Of a stretch of 64,000 nt of DNA, positions 1 through 8,466 are shown in pieces. Origin of the DNA: Pseudomonas sp. 8O (lineage in GTDB: Bacteria > Pseudomonadota > Gammaproteobacteria > Pseudomonadales > Pseudomonadaceae). The notes under the pieces are model-generated. The model was not told where the DNA came from. It was given only the letters and a program-made list of their open reading frames with translations, and made no database searches. The stretch covers positions 546,352 through 610,351 of the forward strand of contig NZ_LR733267.1 of assembly GCF_902506495.1 (NCBI RefSeq), given 5' to 3'. The stretch's first letter is position 1. Every line of letters begins with the position of its first letter. A program made the position numbers and the translations under genes.

Positions 1-383
1 CCGGGCTTGTCGAACAGCACCGGCTCGCTCGGCGTGCCCTGGTACAGGCGCAGCTCGAAGCGCTTGGCCGGTGAGAAGGAATAGACCTGGTGGCGGATAT
101 CATCGCTGTTGGGGAAGGACACCGAAGTGCCAGTGCGCACCGCCAGCACATGGGGCTGGAACTGCTTGTTGCGCTGATCCATGAACGCCTCAGGCGCTGC
201 TGACGAAGCAGATGGCGTGCCCATCGGTAGCGGACCGCGCAAGCTGATCACTGCATCGGCGAGCGGCTCGCCCGCAGCCCCCACAAGCTCAGCGTGCAGC
301 GCCGCGGCATAGGATGCGGGACTCGCCATGGCAATGGCCACGAGGATAACGAGGGTCAACAGGGAAGACGTGCAACCAGTCAT
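1..383 (-). CDS. Cupredoxin-like periplasmic protein (methylamine utilization protein-like), partial
   Basis: The reading frame starts at the ATG whose first base is 383 and runs off the left edge, so only about 127 N-terminal residues are present. Residues 1-27 form a signal peptide (hydrophobic LLTLVILVAIAMA, then ASYAA). After it comes a beta-rich segment with HVLAVRTGTSVSFPNSDDIRHQVYSFS; the PNSDD..H pattern is typical of plastocyanin/cupredoxin-like proteins that Pseudomonas annotations call methylamine utilization proteins. In this family the His would be a copper ligand, but the C-terminal ligands lie outside the window. The function is inferred from this pattern only, and no mau genes are visible. 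Confidence 0.6.
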   Translation of the reverse strand, partial: MTGCTSSLLTLVILVAIAMASPASYAAALHAELVGAAGEPLADAVISLRGPLPMGTPSASSAAPEAFMDQRNKQFQPHVLAVRTGTSVSFPNSDDIRHQVYSFSPAKRFELRLYQGTPSEPVLFDKP

Positions 384-520
384 GCGCGCACCTTGGCCCG
401 AGCCGAAGGCCGGACGTTCACAGGATTACATGCCGTCCTGGCAACCGAGTTTGGCGTACTGAGGTGACAGCCTAGCTGGCCGGCGCCGAACCGGCCAGCG
501 GCAATTAGCCAGCAGCGATG

Positions 521-1270
521 CTATTCGCTGCGCAGACGCTTGGGCGTCAGGCCCATGTAGCGGCGCATGGCGGTGGTCAGCGCACTCTGACTGGAGAAAC
601 CGCACTCCTCGGCGATGCGTACCAACGGCAGGTTGCTTTCGCGCAGCATGCGCGCAGCGCGGTCGAGGCGAGTCTGGAGCAGGTACTGGTGCGGCGTGAG
701 GCCGACGCTGTCCTTGAACTGGGCGTGGAAGTGGCTGGGGCTGAGGCACATTTCCTGCGCCAGCTCGGCGACGCTGATGCGCCGCGCCAGGTGCTCGCCG
801 ATGTAATCATCCAGGCGCTGCAGATCCAGTGACCCTTGCGGCTGCCGGCGCTGTTCGCCGAACAGGCGCAGATGCAGGGCACGTAACAGAACACCGCCAA
901 GAGAGCGCGCCAGGATCGAGTCACTGCCATAGCGCTCCAGCTCTGCGCCGGCATAGCTCAGCAGGTGCTGGAAATCGACATCGAGGGCGGGATAACGCGG
1001 TGTTTCGAAAAGACGGTGGAGCAGCTCCAGGTCTTCGCTGGGGGTGTCCTGTTCGTCCAGGTCGAGAATCAGCATGCGGTTGTCGCCCATACCGGCAAAC
1101 TGGTGGGCGGCATCGCCCGGCACCAGGCAGGCGCGCATGCGGCACACCTCGCCACCACGACCGCCGACTTCGAATTCGGCGCGGCCGACCAGAGACATCA
1201 CCAACTGGTGATGGTCATGGGCATGTTCATGGGCCTGTTCATCCAGGCGGATCACACGGGCTTGCAGCAT
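521..1270 (-). CDS. AraC family transcriptional regulator
   Basis: The protein has 249 residues. An N-terminal cupin-like sensing domain (residues about 10-130; HEHAHDHHQLVMSL with several His) is followed by an AraC-type double helix-turn-helix (about 150-245; RISVAELAQEMCLSPSHFHAQFK and IAEECGFSSQSALTTAMRRYMGLTP). This is the layout of single-effector AraC regulators that bind a small molecule in the cupin barrel. The target is not clear: the gene is divergent from the membrane protein at 1532, and the 260-bp gap between them contains GGTTGC/GCAACC half-sites that could be its operator. The start ATG is the only one preceding the cupin domain. Confidence 0.85.
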   Translation of the reverse strand: MLQARVIRLDEQAHEHAHDHHQLVMSLVGRAEFEVGGRGGEVCRMRACLVPGDAAHQFAGMGDNRMLILDLDEQDTPSEDLELLHRLFETPRYPALDVDFQHLLSYAGAELERYGSDSILARSLGGVLLRALHLRLFGEQRRQPQGSLDLQRLDDYIGEHLARRISVAELAQEMCLSPSHFHAQFKDSVGLTPHQYLLQTRLDRAARMLRESNLPLVRIAEECGFSSQSALTTAMRRYMGLTPKRLRSE

Positions 1271-1297
1271 CGCAAAAGACTGGCGGCACGAAACAAG

Positions 1298-1371
1298 GGT
1301 TGCACTTTACTCCTTTCCAAGCAAAAACGCCGCAACCACCTATCAGCGAAATGGTTGCACCTATAGCAACC
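1298..1371. promoter_or_regulatory. Cluster of GGTTGC/GCAACC half-sites
   Basis: Half-sites occur at 1298-1305 (GGTTGCAC), 1332-1337 (GCAACC), 1353-1360 (GGTTGCAC) and 1366-1371 (GCAACC). The last two form an inverted repeat with a 7-base spacer. They lie upstream of the araC-type gene, in the divergent gap. Binding by that regulator is inference. Confidence 0.35.
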
Positions 1372-1531
1372 AATGCGCCTGACAACCAACGCACCAAGTC
1401 GCAGCTCCGAACACCTTCAGGCTCTATTACTGTGCATCCGGGAACCTTCGCTGAGCCGAATTACGCAGTCCCCGGCAAATGGCAGGAGAGTTGCTTCGCC
1501 CCTCTCGACCGACCACAACAAGCGAACCCCA

Positions 1532-2236
1532 ATGAGCGATGCCGCCCTCATTTTTCTGACCCTGCTGGTCGTGCTGCTCATACTGAGCTACTGGCTCACC
1601 CACCGCGCGGAAAATCGCCAGTTGAAAGCCAGCAAACAGGCGGACACCGAGATCGTGCAGCGCTGCCTCGACCTGCTGCAGGCCCTGCAGAAACATCGCG
1701 GGCTGGGCGCGCAGCAGGATGCCGCGAGCGTCGCGCTGCGCAATGCGCAGGCGCAGCAGCTGGATCAGCTCTGGCTGAATTGGCCCGGTGCCAGCATGCA
1801 ACTACCCCCTCTGCAACAACACTGGCCACAGTTGCGCCGCAAACCCGCCGACTTCGATGCGCACTGCCGACTGATCGAGACACTGCTGGCGGTGATCGAA
1901 CAGCTCGAGGATCGTCTTTACCGTCAGCATCACCCCAGAATTCGCGGAATCGGCGAGGCCTGCCGCTCGCTCGAAGACCTCGCCAGGCTGCGTGGCCTGG
2001 CGGTGCGCGCGGCCAATTACGAACGCTGCCCGCCCGGCCTGCAGATGCAACTGCGCTTTCTCTGCAACCGCATGCTCGATCAGGAGCAGGACGCGCATCT
2101 GCTCGCGCTGATCGAGCGCCTGCAGAGTGATCTGATCGAGCCGGCGCAGATTCGCCTGGCGCCCGGCGAGTGCTTCGCCCTGCTCACCCCACTGATCGAA
2201 CAGCGTCTGCAGGGCATTCGCCTGAGCCTCGACTGA
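1532..2236 (+). CDS. Membrane-anchored protein of unknown function
   Basis: The protein has 234 residues. I place the start at 1532 because it opens directly into a transmembrane helix (SDAALIFLTLLVVLLILSYWL, residues 2-22); the frame is open further upstream but without recognisable protein character. The rest is a charged, Gln/Leu/Arg-rich, probably helical cytoplasmic domain (ENRQLKASKQ, LEDLARLRGLAVRAANYERC). I do not recognise a family. It ends 61 bases before lon and is transcribed the same way, so the two could be cotranscribed. There is no strong ribosome binding site before 1532. Confidence 0.6.
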   Translation: MSDAALIFLTLLVVLLILSYWLTHRAENRQLKASKQADTEIVQRCLDLLQALQKHRGLGAQQDAASVALRNAQAQQLDQLWLNWPGASMQLPPLQQHWPQLRRKPADFDAHCRLIETLLAVIEQLEDRLYRQHHPRIRGIGEACRSLEDLARLRGLAVRAANYERCPPGLQMQLRFLCNRMLDQEQDAHLLALIERLQSDLIEPAQIRLAPGECFALLTPLIEQRLQGIRLSLD

Positions 2237-2297
2237 AACGTTGAAAAAATCCCGAAGTCGCCCCATGTAGCACCCAACGTACACGCAAAGGTGCTCC

Positions 2298-4694
2298 ATG
2301 AACGATCAGGACAACACCCCGGAAGCCGTCGAAGTTCACGCCCAGGCCAGCAGCACTGGCCTGGTATTGCCCGCGCAGCAGTTGCCGGACAAGCTCTACA
2401 TCATCCCCATCCACAACCGCCCGTTCTTCCCGGCGCAGGTTTTGCCGGTAATCGTCAATCAGCAGCCCTGGGGCCGCACGCTGACGCGCGTCGGCAACAC
2501 CGAGCACAAATGCATGGCGGTGTTCTTCGTCGATACCCCACCGGACGAGCACGGTGAGTTCGACCTGGCCAGCCTGCCCGAGCACGGCACCCTGGTGCGT
2601 GTACACCACGTCAGCGAAGAAGGCGGCAAACTGCAGTTCGTCGCCCAGGGCCTGACCCGCGTGCGCATTCGCGGCTGGCTGAGCCGTCGCGGCCCATACC
2701 TGGCCGAAGTCGAATATCCACAGGCGCCGGCCGACCCGCGTGACGAGGTCAAGGCCTACGGCATGGCGCTGATCAATGCAATCAAGGAACTGCTGCCGCT
2801 CAACCCGCTGTACAGCGAGGAGCTGAAGAACTACCTGAACCGTTTCAGCCCTAACGATCCGTCGCCACTCACCGATTTCGCTGCCGCACTGACCACCGCC
2901 TCCGGTCATGAGCTGCAGGAAGTGCTGGATACCGTGCCCATGCTCAAGCGCATGGAGAAGGTGCTGCCGCTGCTGCGCAAGGAGGTCGAGGTCGGCCGCC
3001 TGCAGAAAGAGCTGTCGGCAGAGGTGAACAAGCAGATCGGCGAACGCCAGCGCGAATTCTTCCTCAAGGAGCAGCTCAAGCTGATCCAGCAGGAGCTGGG
3101 CATCAGCAAGGACGACAAGAGCGCGGATCGCGAGGAATTTCTTGCCCGCCTCGAAGGCAAGACCCTGCCTGCACCGGCGCAGAAGCGCATCGACGAGGAG
3201 TTGAACAAGCTGTCGATCCTCGAGACCGGCTCGCCCGAGTACGCCGTCACGCGCAATTATCTGGACTGGGCCACCGCCCTGCCCTGGGGTGTACAGGGCC
3301 AGGACAAGCTCGATCTAGGCCGCGCGCGCAAGGTGCTGGACAAGCACCATGCCGGCATGGACGACATCAAGCAGCGCATCACCGAGTTCCTCGCCGTCGG
3401 CGCCTTCAAGGGCGAGATCGCCGGTTCCATCGTGCTGCTGGTCGGCCCGCCCGGCGTGGGCAAGACCAGCATCGGCAAGTCCATTGCCGAATCCCTCGAC
3501 CGGCCATTCTACCGTTTCTCGGTAGGCGGCATGCGCGACGAGGCGGAGATCAAGGGCCATCGCCGCACCTACATCGGCGCCATGCCCGGCAAGCTGGTGC
3601 AGGCGCTGAAGGAAGCCGAGGTGATGAACCCAGTGATCATGCTCGACGAGATCGACAAGATGGGCACCAGCTACCAGGGCGACCCCGCCTCGGCGCTCCT
3701 GGAAACGCTGGACCCGGAGCAGAACGTCGAATTCCTCGACCACTACCTGGACCTGCGCCTGGACCTGTCCAAGGTGCTGTTCGTCTGCACCGCCAACACC
3801 CTCGACTCCATCCCCGGGCCGTTGCTCGACCGCATGGAAGTGATCCGCCTGTCCGGCTACATCACCGAGGAAAAAATCGCCATCGCCAAGCGCCATCTGT
3901 GGCCCAAGCAGTTGGAAAAGGCGGGTGTACCGAAAGCGCGCCTATCCATCAGCGACGCGGCGCTGCGTGCAGTGATCGAGGGCTACGCCCGCGAAGCCGG
4001 CGTGCGTCAGCTGGAGAAACAGCTGGGCAAGCTGGTGCGCAAGTCGGTGGTGAAGTTGCTGGACGATCCCGAGGCGAAGATTCGCATCGGCGCCAAGGAC
4101 CTGGAGCAAGCGCTGGGCATGCCGGTGTTCCGCAACGAGCGGGTATTGGCCGGCACCGGGGTGATCACCGGGCTGGCCTGGACCAGCATGGGCGGCGCCA
4201 CCCTGCCGATCGAGGCGACGCGCATTCATACGCTCAATCGCGGCTTCAAGCTTACCGGCCAACTCGGCGAGGTCATGAAGGAATCGGCGGAGATCGCCTA
4301 CAGCTACGTCAGCTCGCACCTCAAGCAGTTCGGTGGCGACCCGACCTTCTTCGACCAGGCCTTCGTCCACCTGCACGTGCCGGAAGGTGCCACACCCAAG
4401 GACGGCCCCAGCGCCGGCATCACCATGGCCAGCGCCCTGCTCTCCCTGGCGCGCAACCAGGCACCGAAGAAAGGCGTGGCCATGACTGGCGAACTGACCC
4501 TCACCGGCCAGGTGTTGCCCATCGGCGGCGTGCGCGAGAAGGTGATCGCGGCGCGCCGGCAGAAGATCTTTGAACTGATCCTGCCGGAGGCCAACCGCGG
4601 CAGCTACGAGGAACTACCGGACTACCTCAAGGAAGGCCTGACCGTGCACTTCGCCAAACGCTATGGCGACGTAGCCAAGTTGTTGTTCGACTGA
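2298..4694 (+). CDS. lon: ATP-dependent Lon protease (second Lon of AsrA type)
   Basis: The protein has 798 residues, the normal LonA length. It contains an N-terminal LON substrate-binding domain (about 30-230), a coiled-coil region, an AAA+ module with Walker A GPPGVGKT at 383-390 and Walker B VIMLDEIDK, and a C-terminal protease domain. Ser705 (in KDGPSAG) and Lys748 (in VREKVIAARR) form the Ser-Lys dyad, with the 43-residue spacing usual for Lon. The N-terminus (PDKLYIIPIHNRPFFPAQ) and the following icp gene match P. aeruginosa PA0779-PA0778, where the protease is AsrA, a second Lon distinct from the one next to clpX. Role: cytoplasmic degradation of misfolded or regulatory proteins. Confidence 0.95.
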   Translation: MNDQDNTPEAVEVHAQASSTGLVLPAQQLPDKLYIIPIHNRPFFPAQVLPVIVNQQPWGRTLTRVGNTEHKCMAVFFVDTPPDEHGEFDLASLPEHGTLVRVHHVSEEGGKLQFVAQGLTRVRIRGWLSRRGPYLAEVEYPQAPADPRDEVKAYGMALINAIKELLPLNPLYSEELKNYLNRFSPNDPSPLTDFAAALTTASGHELQEVLDTVPMLKRMEKVLPLLRKEVEVGRLQKELSAEVNKQIGERQREFFLKEQLKLIQQELGISKDDKSADREEFLARLEGKTLPAPAQKRIDEELNKLSILETGSPEYAVTRNYLDWATALPWGVQGQDKLDLGRARKVLDKHHAGMDDIKQRITEFLAVGAFKGEIAGSIVLLVGPPGVGKTSIGKSIAESLDRPFYRFSVGGMRDEAEIKGHRRTYIGAMPGKLVQALKEAEVMNPVIMLDEIDKMGTSYQGDPASALLETLDPEQNVEFLDHYLDLRLDLSKVLFVCTANTLDSIPGPLLDRMEVIRLSGYITEEKIAIAKRHLWPKQLEKAGVPKARLSISDAALRAVIEGYAREAGVRQLEKQLGKLVRKSVVKLLDDPEAKIRIGAKDLEQALGMPVFRNERVLAGTGVITGLAWTSMGGATLPIEATRIHTLNRGFKLTGQLGEVMKESAEIAYSYVSSHLKQFGGDPTFFDQAFVHLHVPEGATPKDGPSAGITMASALLSLARNQAPKKGVAMTGELTLTGQVLPIGGVREKVIAARRQKIFELILPEANRGSYEELPDYLKEGLTVHFAKRYGDVAKLLFD

Positions 4695-4782
4695 CCGAGG
4701 TGCGCACGGCGCACCCTACGGCTCGCGTGCCGCCCCCCGGTGCGGCTATGCTGGGCCAGTTTTTGTTCGACTGGAGTTCGTC

Positions 4783-5175
4783 ATGCACGCCACCTTGCGC
4801 CTGCTTATTCTGCCCGCCCTGGCCCTGCTTACGGCCTGCGCCCATCAATCCGGTACGCTGGAATTGAAGAAGGACCGGCAGTGCCCGCTGACGCTGAACA
4901 AGGGCCAGCAACTGATTCTCAGCCTGCCCAGCAACCCCACCACCGGCTTTCGCTGGGAGGTGCGCGACGCGGCGCCGAACGTGCTGCAAAGTCTTGGCCC
5001 GGAGGTGTACAGCAATCCGGAAGACGCCGGGCTGGTGGGTGCTGGGGGCATCTCCACCTGGCGCTTTACCGCTCGCGAACCGGGCGAAGGCCGGCTGCTG
5101 CTGACCTACCAGCAGCCCTGGGAACCGAACGTGCCGCCGGCCGAAACCTTCGAGTGTGAACTGCGGGTGAAGTGA
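4783..5175 (+). CDS. icp: Chagasin/ICP-family cysteine peptidase inhibitor, lipoprotein
   Basis: The protein has 130 residues. Residues 1-20 form a lipoprotein signal with a lipobox (LLTAC), so the mature protein should be a membrane-anchored periplasmic lipoprotein. Chagasin-family loop motifs are present: SLPSNPTTGFRWEV (the NPTTGF loop), GGISTWRFTA, and a C-terminal LLTYQQPWE resembling the RPW loop. The family inhibits papain-like cysteine peptidases by wedging three loops into the active site. It follows lon by 88 bases, as icp follows the AsrA gene in P. aeruginosa. The stretch between them carries a short GTAGGGTG-type repeat arm, so cotranscription is possible but unproven. Confidence 0.85.
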   Translation: MHATLRLLILPALALLTACAHQSGTLELKKDRQCPLTLNKGQQLILSLPSNPTTGFRWEVRDAAPNVLQSLGPEVYSNPEDAGLVGAGGISTWRFTAREPGEGRLLLTYQQPWEPNVPPAETFECELRVK

Positions 5176-5200
5176 GCGAGGCCGCGCCAGGCACAGCTTC

Positions 5201-5317
5201 TGTGGGAGGGGCTTCAGCAGCGACGAATCGAAGCGAATCGCCGCTAAAGCGCCTCCCACGGAACCGTAGGGCGGGTGCAACCCGCCACCCCTTCATGGCG
5301 GGTTGCACCCGCCCTAC
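5201..5317. repeat. REP-like palindromes (two adjacent)
   Basis: Two imperfect-to-perfect palindromes lie back to back. The first spans 5201-5260 (GTGGGAGG...CCTCCCAC arms). The second spans 5266-5317, where GTAGGGCGGGTGCAACCCGCC is followed by its reverse complement. They can fold as extended hairpins in RNA and belong to the intergenic GTAGGG family seen at several other places in the window. Confidence 0.7.
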
Positions 5318-5410
5318 ATGCTTATCGATCCACCTCGTTGGTGGATGAAAAAAACGACCATGCTGAAATGAACGAGGAGCGCATGGTGCGCCCCTTCGTT
5401 TCTACCGTTT

Positions 5411-5482
5411 CGCGGCTGAAGCCGCTCCTACAGTCAAAGGCGCACACCACCTTACCCGAGCGTAGGAGCGGCTTCAGCCGCG
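5411..5482. repeat. Inverted repeat, 20-bp perfect arms (REP-like)
   Basis: CGCGGCTGAAGCCGCTCCTA at 5411-5430 is the exact reverse complement of 5463-5482. Each arm is itself partly palindromic (GCGGCTGAAGCCGC). It lies just downstream of the ABC permease stop and may act as its transcription end or as a REP pair. Confidence 0.7.
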
Positions 5483-5504
5483 AATGCCGCGCTCGCGCCC
5501 GGCA

Positions 5505-6266
5505 TCAACTCTTGAGCCGGTAACCGGTCTTGAAGATCCAGCCCACCAGCAAAATGCACAGCGCCAGAAAGCCCAGCACCATCGCCAGGCTGACGCCGAC
5601 ATTGACGTCGGAAACGCCGTAGAAGCTCCAGCGGAACGCGCTGATCAGGTACACCACCGGGTTGAACAGGGTCACCGTCTGCCAGGCCGGCGGCAGCATG
5701 CTGATCGAATAGAAGGCGCCGCCCAGGAAGGTCAGCGGCGTGACGATCAGCGCCGGGACGATCTGCAGCTTCTCCCAGCCATCGGCCCACACGCCGATGA
5801 TGAAGCCGAACAGGCTGAAGGTCAGCGCCGTCAGCACCAGAAACGCCGCCATCCAGATGGGATGCTGAATCTCGAAATCGACGAAAAGTCGCGCCGTGAG
5901 CAGGATGATGAGACCAAGGATCACCGACTTGGTCGCCGCCGCGCCAACATAGCCGATCAATATCTCCAGGTAGGACACCGGCGCCGACAGCAGCTCGTAG
6001 ATGCTCCCGGAATACTTGGGCATGTAGATGCCGAACGAAGCGTTGGAAATGCTCTCGGTCAGCAGCGCCAACATGATCAGCCCCGGAATGATGAAGGCGC
6101 CGTAACTCACGCCCTGCACCTGGGTCATGCTCGAACCGATGGCCGAACCGAATACCACAAAATACAGCGAGGTGCTGATCACCGGCGTGGCAATGCTCTG
6201 CAGCAGGGTGCGCCAGGTGCGCGCCAGCTCGAACAGGTAGATGGCCTTGATGGCATACAGGTTCAT
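5505..6266 (-). CDS. ABC-2 type transporter permease
   Basis: The protein has 253 residues with six predicted membrane helices. The ABC-2 membrane signature is visible in the middle and end (FGIYMPKYSGSIYELLSAPVS, LTFLGGAFYSISMLPPAWQ, NPVVYLISAFRW). It resembles the YadH/PA2811 type of exporter permease, and the substrate is unknown. Its ATG overlaps the stop of the ATPase gene by four bases (ATGA at 6263-6266), so the pair is translationally coupled and forms one exporter in the inner membrane. Confidence 0.9.
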   Translation of the reverse strand: MNLYAIKAIYLFELARTWRTLLQSIATPVISTSLYFVVFGSAIGSSMTQVQGVSYGAFIIPGLIMLALLTESISNASFGIYMPKYSGSIYELLSAPVSYLEILIGYVGAAATKSVILGLIILLTARLFVDFEIQHPIWMAAFLVLTALTFSLFGFIIGVWADGWEKLQIVPALIVTPLTFLGGAFYSISMLPPAWQTVTLFNPVVYLISAFRWSFYGVSDVNVGVSLAMVLGFLALCILLVGWIFKTGYRLKS

Positions 6267-7192
6267 GCGCGCGACTCCTCCAGCAATGAAACGAAAATCT
6301 CCTCCAGCGAACTCTGGCTCGACTGCAGGTCCTTGAAGTCGATGCCGTGCTGAGCGAGCTCACGCAGCAGTTCGGCGATACCGGTGTTCTCGTGCTGGGC
6401 ATCGAAGGTGAACACCAGCGCATGACCCTGATCCACCAGCTCCAGACCATAACGCGCCAGCTCGGCCGGCACGCATGACAGAGGCTGCTGCAGGTGCAGG
6501 GTCAGTTGCTTCTTGCCCAGCTTGTGCATCAGCACCTGCTTGTCTTCCACCAGGATGATCCGGCCCTTGCTGATCACCCCGATGCGGTCGGCCATTTCCT
6601 CGGCCTCTTCGATGTAGTGGGTGGTCAGGATGATGGTCACACCGCGCTCGCGCAGGCGCCGCACCATGTTCCACATGTCGCGGCGCAGCTCGACGTCGAC
6701 ACCGGCGGTAGGCTCATCAAGGAAGAGAATCTGCGGCTCGTGCGAGAGGGCCTTGGCGATCATCACCCGGCGCTTCATGCCGCCGGACAGTTCCATGATC
6801 TTGGCGTCCCGCTTGTCCCACAGCGACAGGTCCTTGAGCAGTTGCTCCAGATAGGCCGGATCGGGCTTCTTGCCGAACAGACCACGGCTGAACTTGACCG
6901 TCGCCCAGACGGTTTCGAACACGTCGCTGACCAGCTCCTGCGGCACCAGGCCAATCTGCGAGCGGGCCGCGCGGTAGTCACGGACGATGTCGTGGCCAGC
7001 CACCAGCACCCGGCCCTCGCCCGGATTGACGATGCCGCAGATGATGCTGATCAGGGTGGTCTTGCCCGCGCCGTTGGGGCCGAGCAAGGCGAAGATCTCG
7101 CCCTGGCGAATGTCCAGGTCGATGCCCTGCAGGGCCGGGTGCCCGGACGCATAGATCTTGTTCAGTTGCGAAATGGAGATGACCGACTGCAC
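6263..7192 (-). CDS. ABC transporter ATP-binding protein (YadG-like)
   Basis: The protein has 309 residues from a GTG at 7192. I prefer this start to the longer frame because AAGGA lies eight bases upstream and residue 4 onward (VISISQLNKIYASG) begins the ABC fold. Walker A is GPNGAGKT, the signature is LSGGMKRR, and Walker B is ILFLDEPTAGVD followed by an H-loop (TTHYIEEAEEM). It energises the permease encoded next. The C-terminal extension after about residue 230 is of the kind seen in DrrA/CcmA-type exporters. The substrate cannot be deduced. Confidence 0.92.
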   Translation of the reverse strand: MQSVISISQLNKIYASGHPALQGIDLDIRQGEIFALLGPNGAGKTTLISIICGIVNPGEGRVLVAGHDIVRDYRAARSQIGLVPQELVSDVFETVWATVKFSRGLFGKKPDPAYLEQLLKDLSLWDKRDAKIMELSGGMKRRVMIAKALSHEPQILFLDEPTAGVDVELRRDMWNMVRRLRERGVTIILTTHYIEEAEEMADRIGVISKGRIILVEDKQVLMHKLGKKQLTLHLQQPLSCVPAELARYGLELVDQGHALVFTFDAQHENTGIAELLRELAQHGIDFKDLQSSQSSLEEIFVSLLEESRA

Positions 7193-7498
7193 GGTGAGAG
7201 TCCTTGCCTGCGGAAAAACCACAGAGTGTAGAGCCTGACCACCCAGGCAGGGCAAGTGCATTATTGGTTCGCAGTGGCAAGCATCTGGCCGGTAGGGTGC
7301 GCTGTGCGCACCAAGACAGGTGTGTTACTCGGTGCGCACAGCCTGGGCGACCCCGCGATACCCTGCCCAAGGCATAGCGGGATAACCCGGCGCGCTTGTG
7401 GCGCGCCGGTGCTGCAGGTGAGGTTGAGGGAGAAGCGGCCGCAGCGCTTGTGGCGTTGCGGCGATAAGCGTGGCGACAGGCGCCGTCACGCAAATGGG
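7193..7498. repeat. Intergenic region with REP-like palindrome
   Basis: This 306-base gap holds no gene. It contains a GTAGGGTG-type palindrome at about 7292-7343 (GGTGCGCTGTGCGCACC and a second GGTGCGCACAGC arm) and a GC-rich hairpin near 7390-7413 (CCGGCGCGC...GCGCGCCGG). The promoter of the ABC operon should lie at its left end. No protein-coding evidence was found. Confidence 0.5.
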
Positions 7499-8440
7499 TT
7501 ACAACGGCGTCAGCAACTGGCCGGTGGCGATGAAGGCACGCAGGTTGTCCAGCACCAGATCGGCCATCTGCTGGCGGGTCTCGACGCTCGCGCTGCCGAC
7601 GTGCGGCAACAGCACCACGTTGTCCAGCTCACGCAATGCAGCCGGCACCTGAGGTTCGCGCTCGAAGACGTCGAGGCCCGCACCGCCAATCACACCCTTT
7701 TTCAGTGCTGTGATCAGTGCGCTCTCTTCAACAACCGAGCCGCGCGCCACGTTGATCAGGAAGCCATCAGGCCCCAGCGCTTCGAGCACCTCGGCGTTGA
7801 TCAGGTGATGGGTGGCCTTGCCGCCAGGGCAGGTCAGCACCAGGAAGTCCGCCCAGCGCGCCAGTGCCAGCAGATCGGGTTCGTGCTGATAAGCGCTGCC
7901 CTCGACCGCACGGCGGTTGTGGTAACGCACCGGCATGGAGAACCCCGAGGCGCGCAACGCTACTGCTTCACCGATGCGGCCGAGGCCGACGATGCCCAGG
8001 CGCTTGCCGCTGACCCGACGCGCCAGCGGGAAGCCCGTGGTGCTGCTCCAGGCGCCGCTGCGCACGAAGCGATCCGCTTCGGACAGACGCCGCGCGCTGT
8101 CGATCATCAGGCCCATGGCCAGATCAGCCACGCAGTCGTTGAGCACGTCCGGCGTGGTGCTGAGGGCGATGCCACGGTCACGCAGCAGCTCCAGCGGATA
8201 AGGATCGTAGCCGACACCGAAGCTGCAGATGGCGCGCAGATTCGGCAGCAGCGCCAGCTGATCAGCCGTGCAGCCAAAACGCGCCGAAGACACCATGTAG
8301 ATGAACTGCTCGCCCTGCTCGCGCAGAAAGGCCAGTGGCTCGGCCTGCTGCCAGAGCGCACTGACCTCGTATTCGTCGGCCAGCTCGCGATTGAAGCGTT
8401 CGCTCAGCGGGCCGATCTGCAGCACCTTGAGTTTGCTCAT
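7499..8440 (-). CDS. D-isomer specific 2-hydroxyacid dehydrogenase (NAD(P)-dependent)
   Basis: The protein has 313 residues from the ATG at 8440, which has AGGAGG four bases upstream; the frame continues further but that part is antisense to nothing recognisable. It has the split catalytic/NAD-binding layout of the family, with the Rossmann motif LGIVGLGRIGEAVA, a catalytic Arg in NVARGSVVEE, an acidic residue in GLDVFEREP and the catalytic His in LLPHVGSAS. The family reduces 2-keto acids such as hydroxypyruvate or glyoxylate to D-hydroxy acids. It sits at the end of the aldarate operon, 26 bases after the FAD oxidoreductase, so a role in side-product or tartronate-level metabolism is possible but not shown. 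Confidence 0.85.
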   Translation of the reverse strand: MSKLKVLQIGPLSERFNRELADEYEVSALWQQAEPLAFLREQGEQFIYMVSSARFGCTADQLALLPNLRAICSFGVGYDPYPLELLRDRGIALSTTPDVLNDCVADLAMGLMIDSARRLSEADRFVRSGAWSSTTGFPLARRVSGKRLGIVGLGRIGEAVALRASGFSMPVRYHNRRAVEGSAYQHEPDLLALARWADFLVLTCPGGKATHHLINAEVLEALGPDGFLINVARGSVVEESALITALKKGVIGGAGLDVFEREPQVPAALRELDNVVLLPHVGSASVETRQQMADLVLDNLRAFIATGQLLTPL

Positions 8441-8466
8441 GGATCCTCCTGTTTCGATCATGCGTT

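Noticed and set aside
829..2130. Long plus-strand frame (433 codons) over the AraC gene and beyond
   Set aside because: It is antisense to the clear AraC gene and then out of frame with the membrane-protein gene; its Arg/Pro/Ala/Gly-rich composition is typical of GC-rich shadow frames.
5201..5482. Repeats resembling a CRISPR array
   Set aside because: The units differ from each other, are palindromic, and have no uniform spacers; no cas genes are present. They fit REP-like elements.
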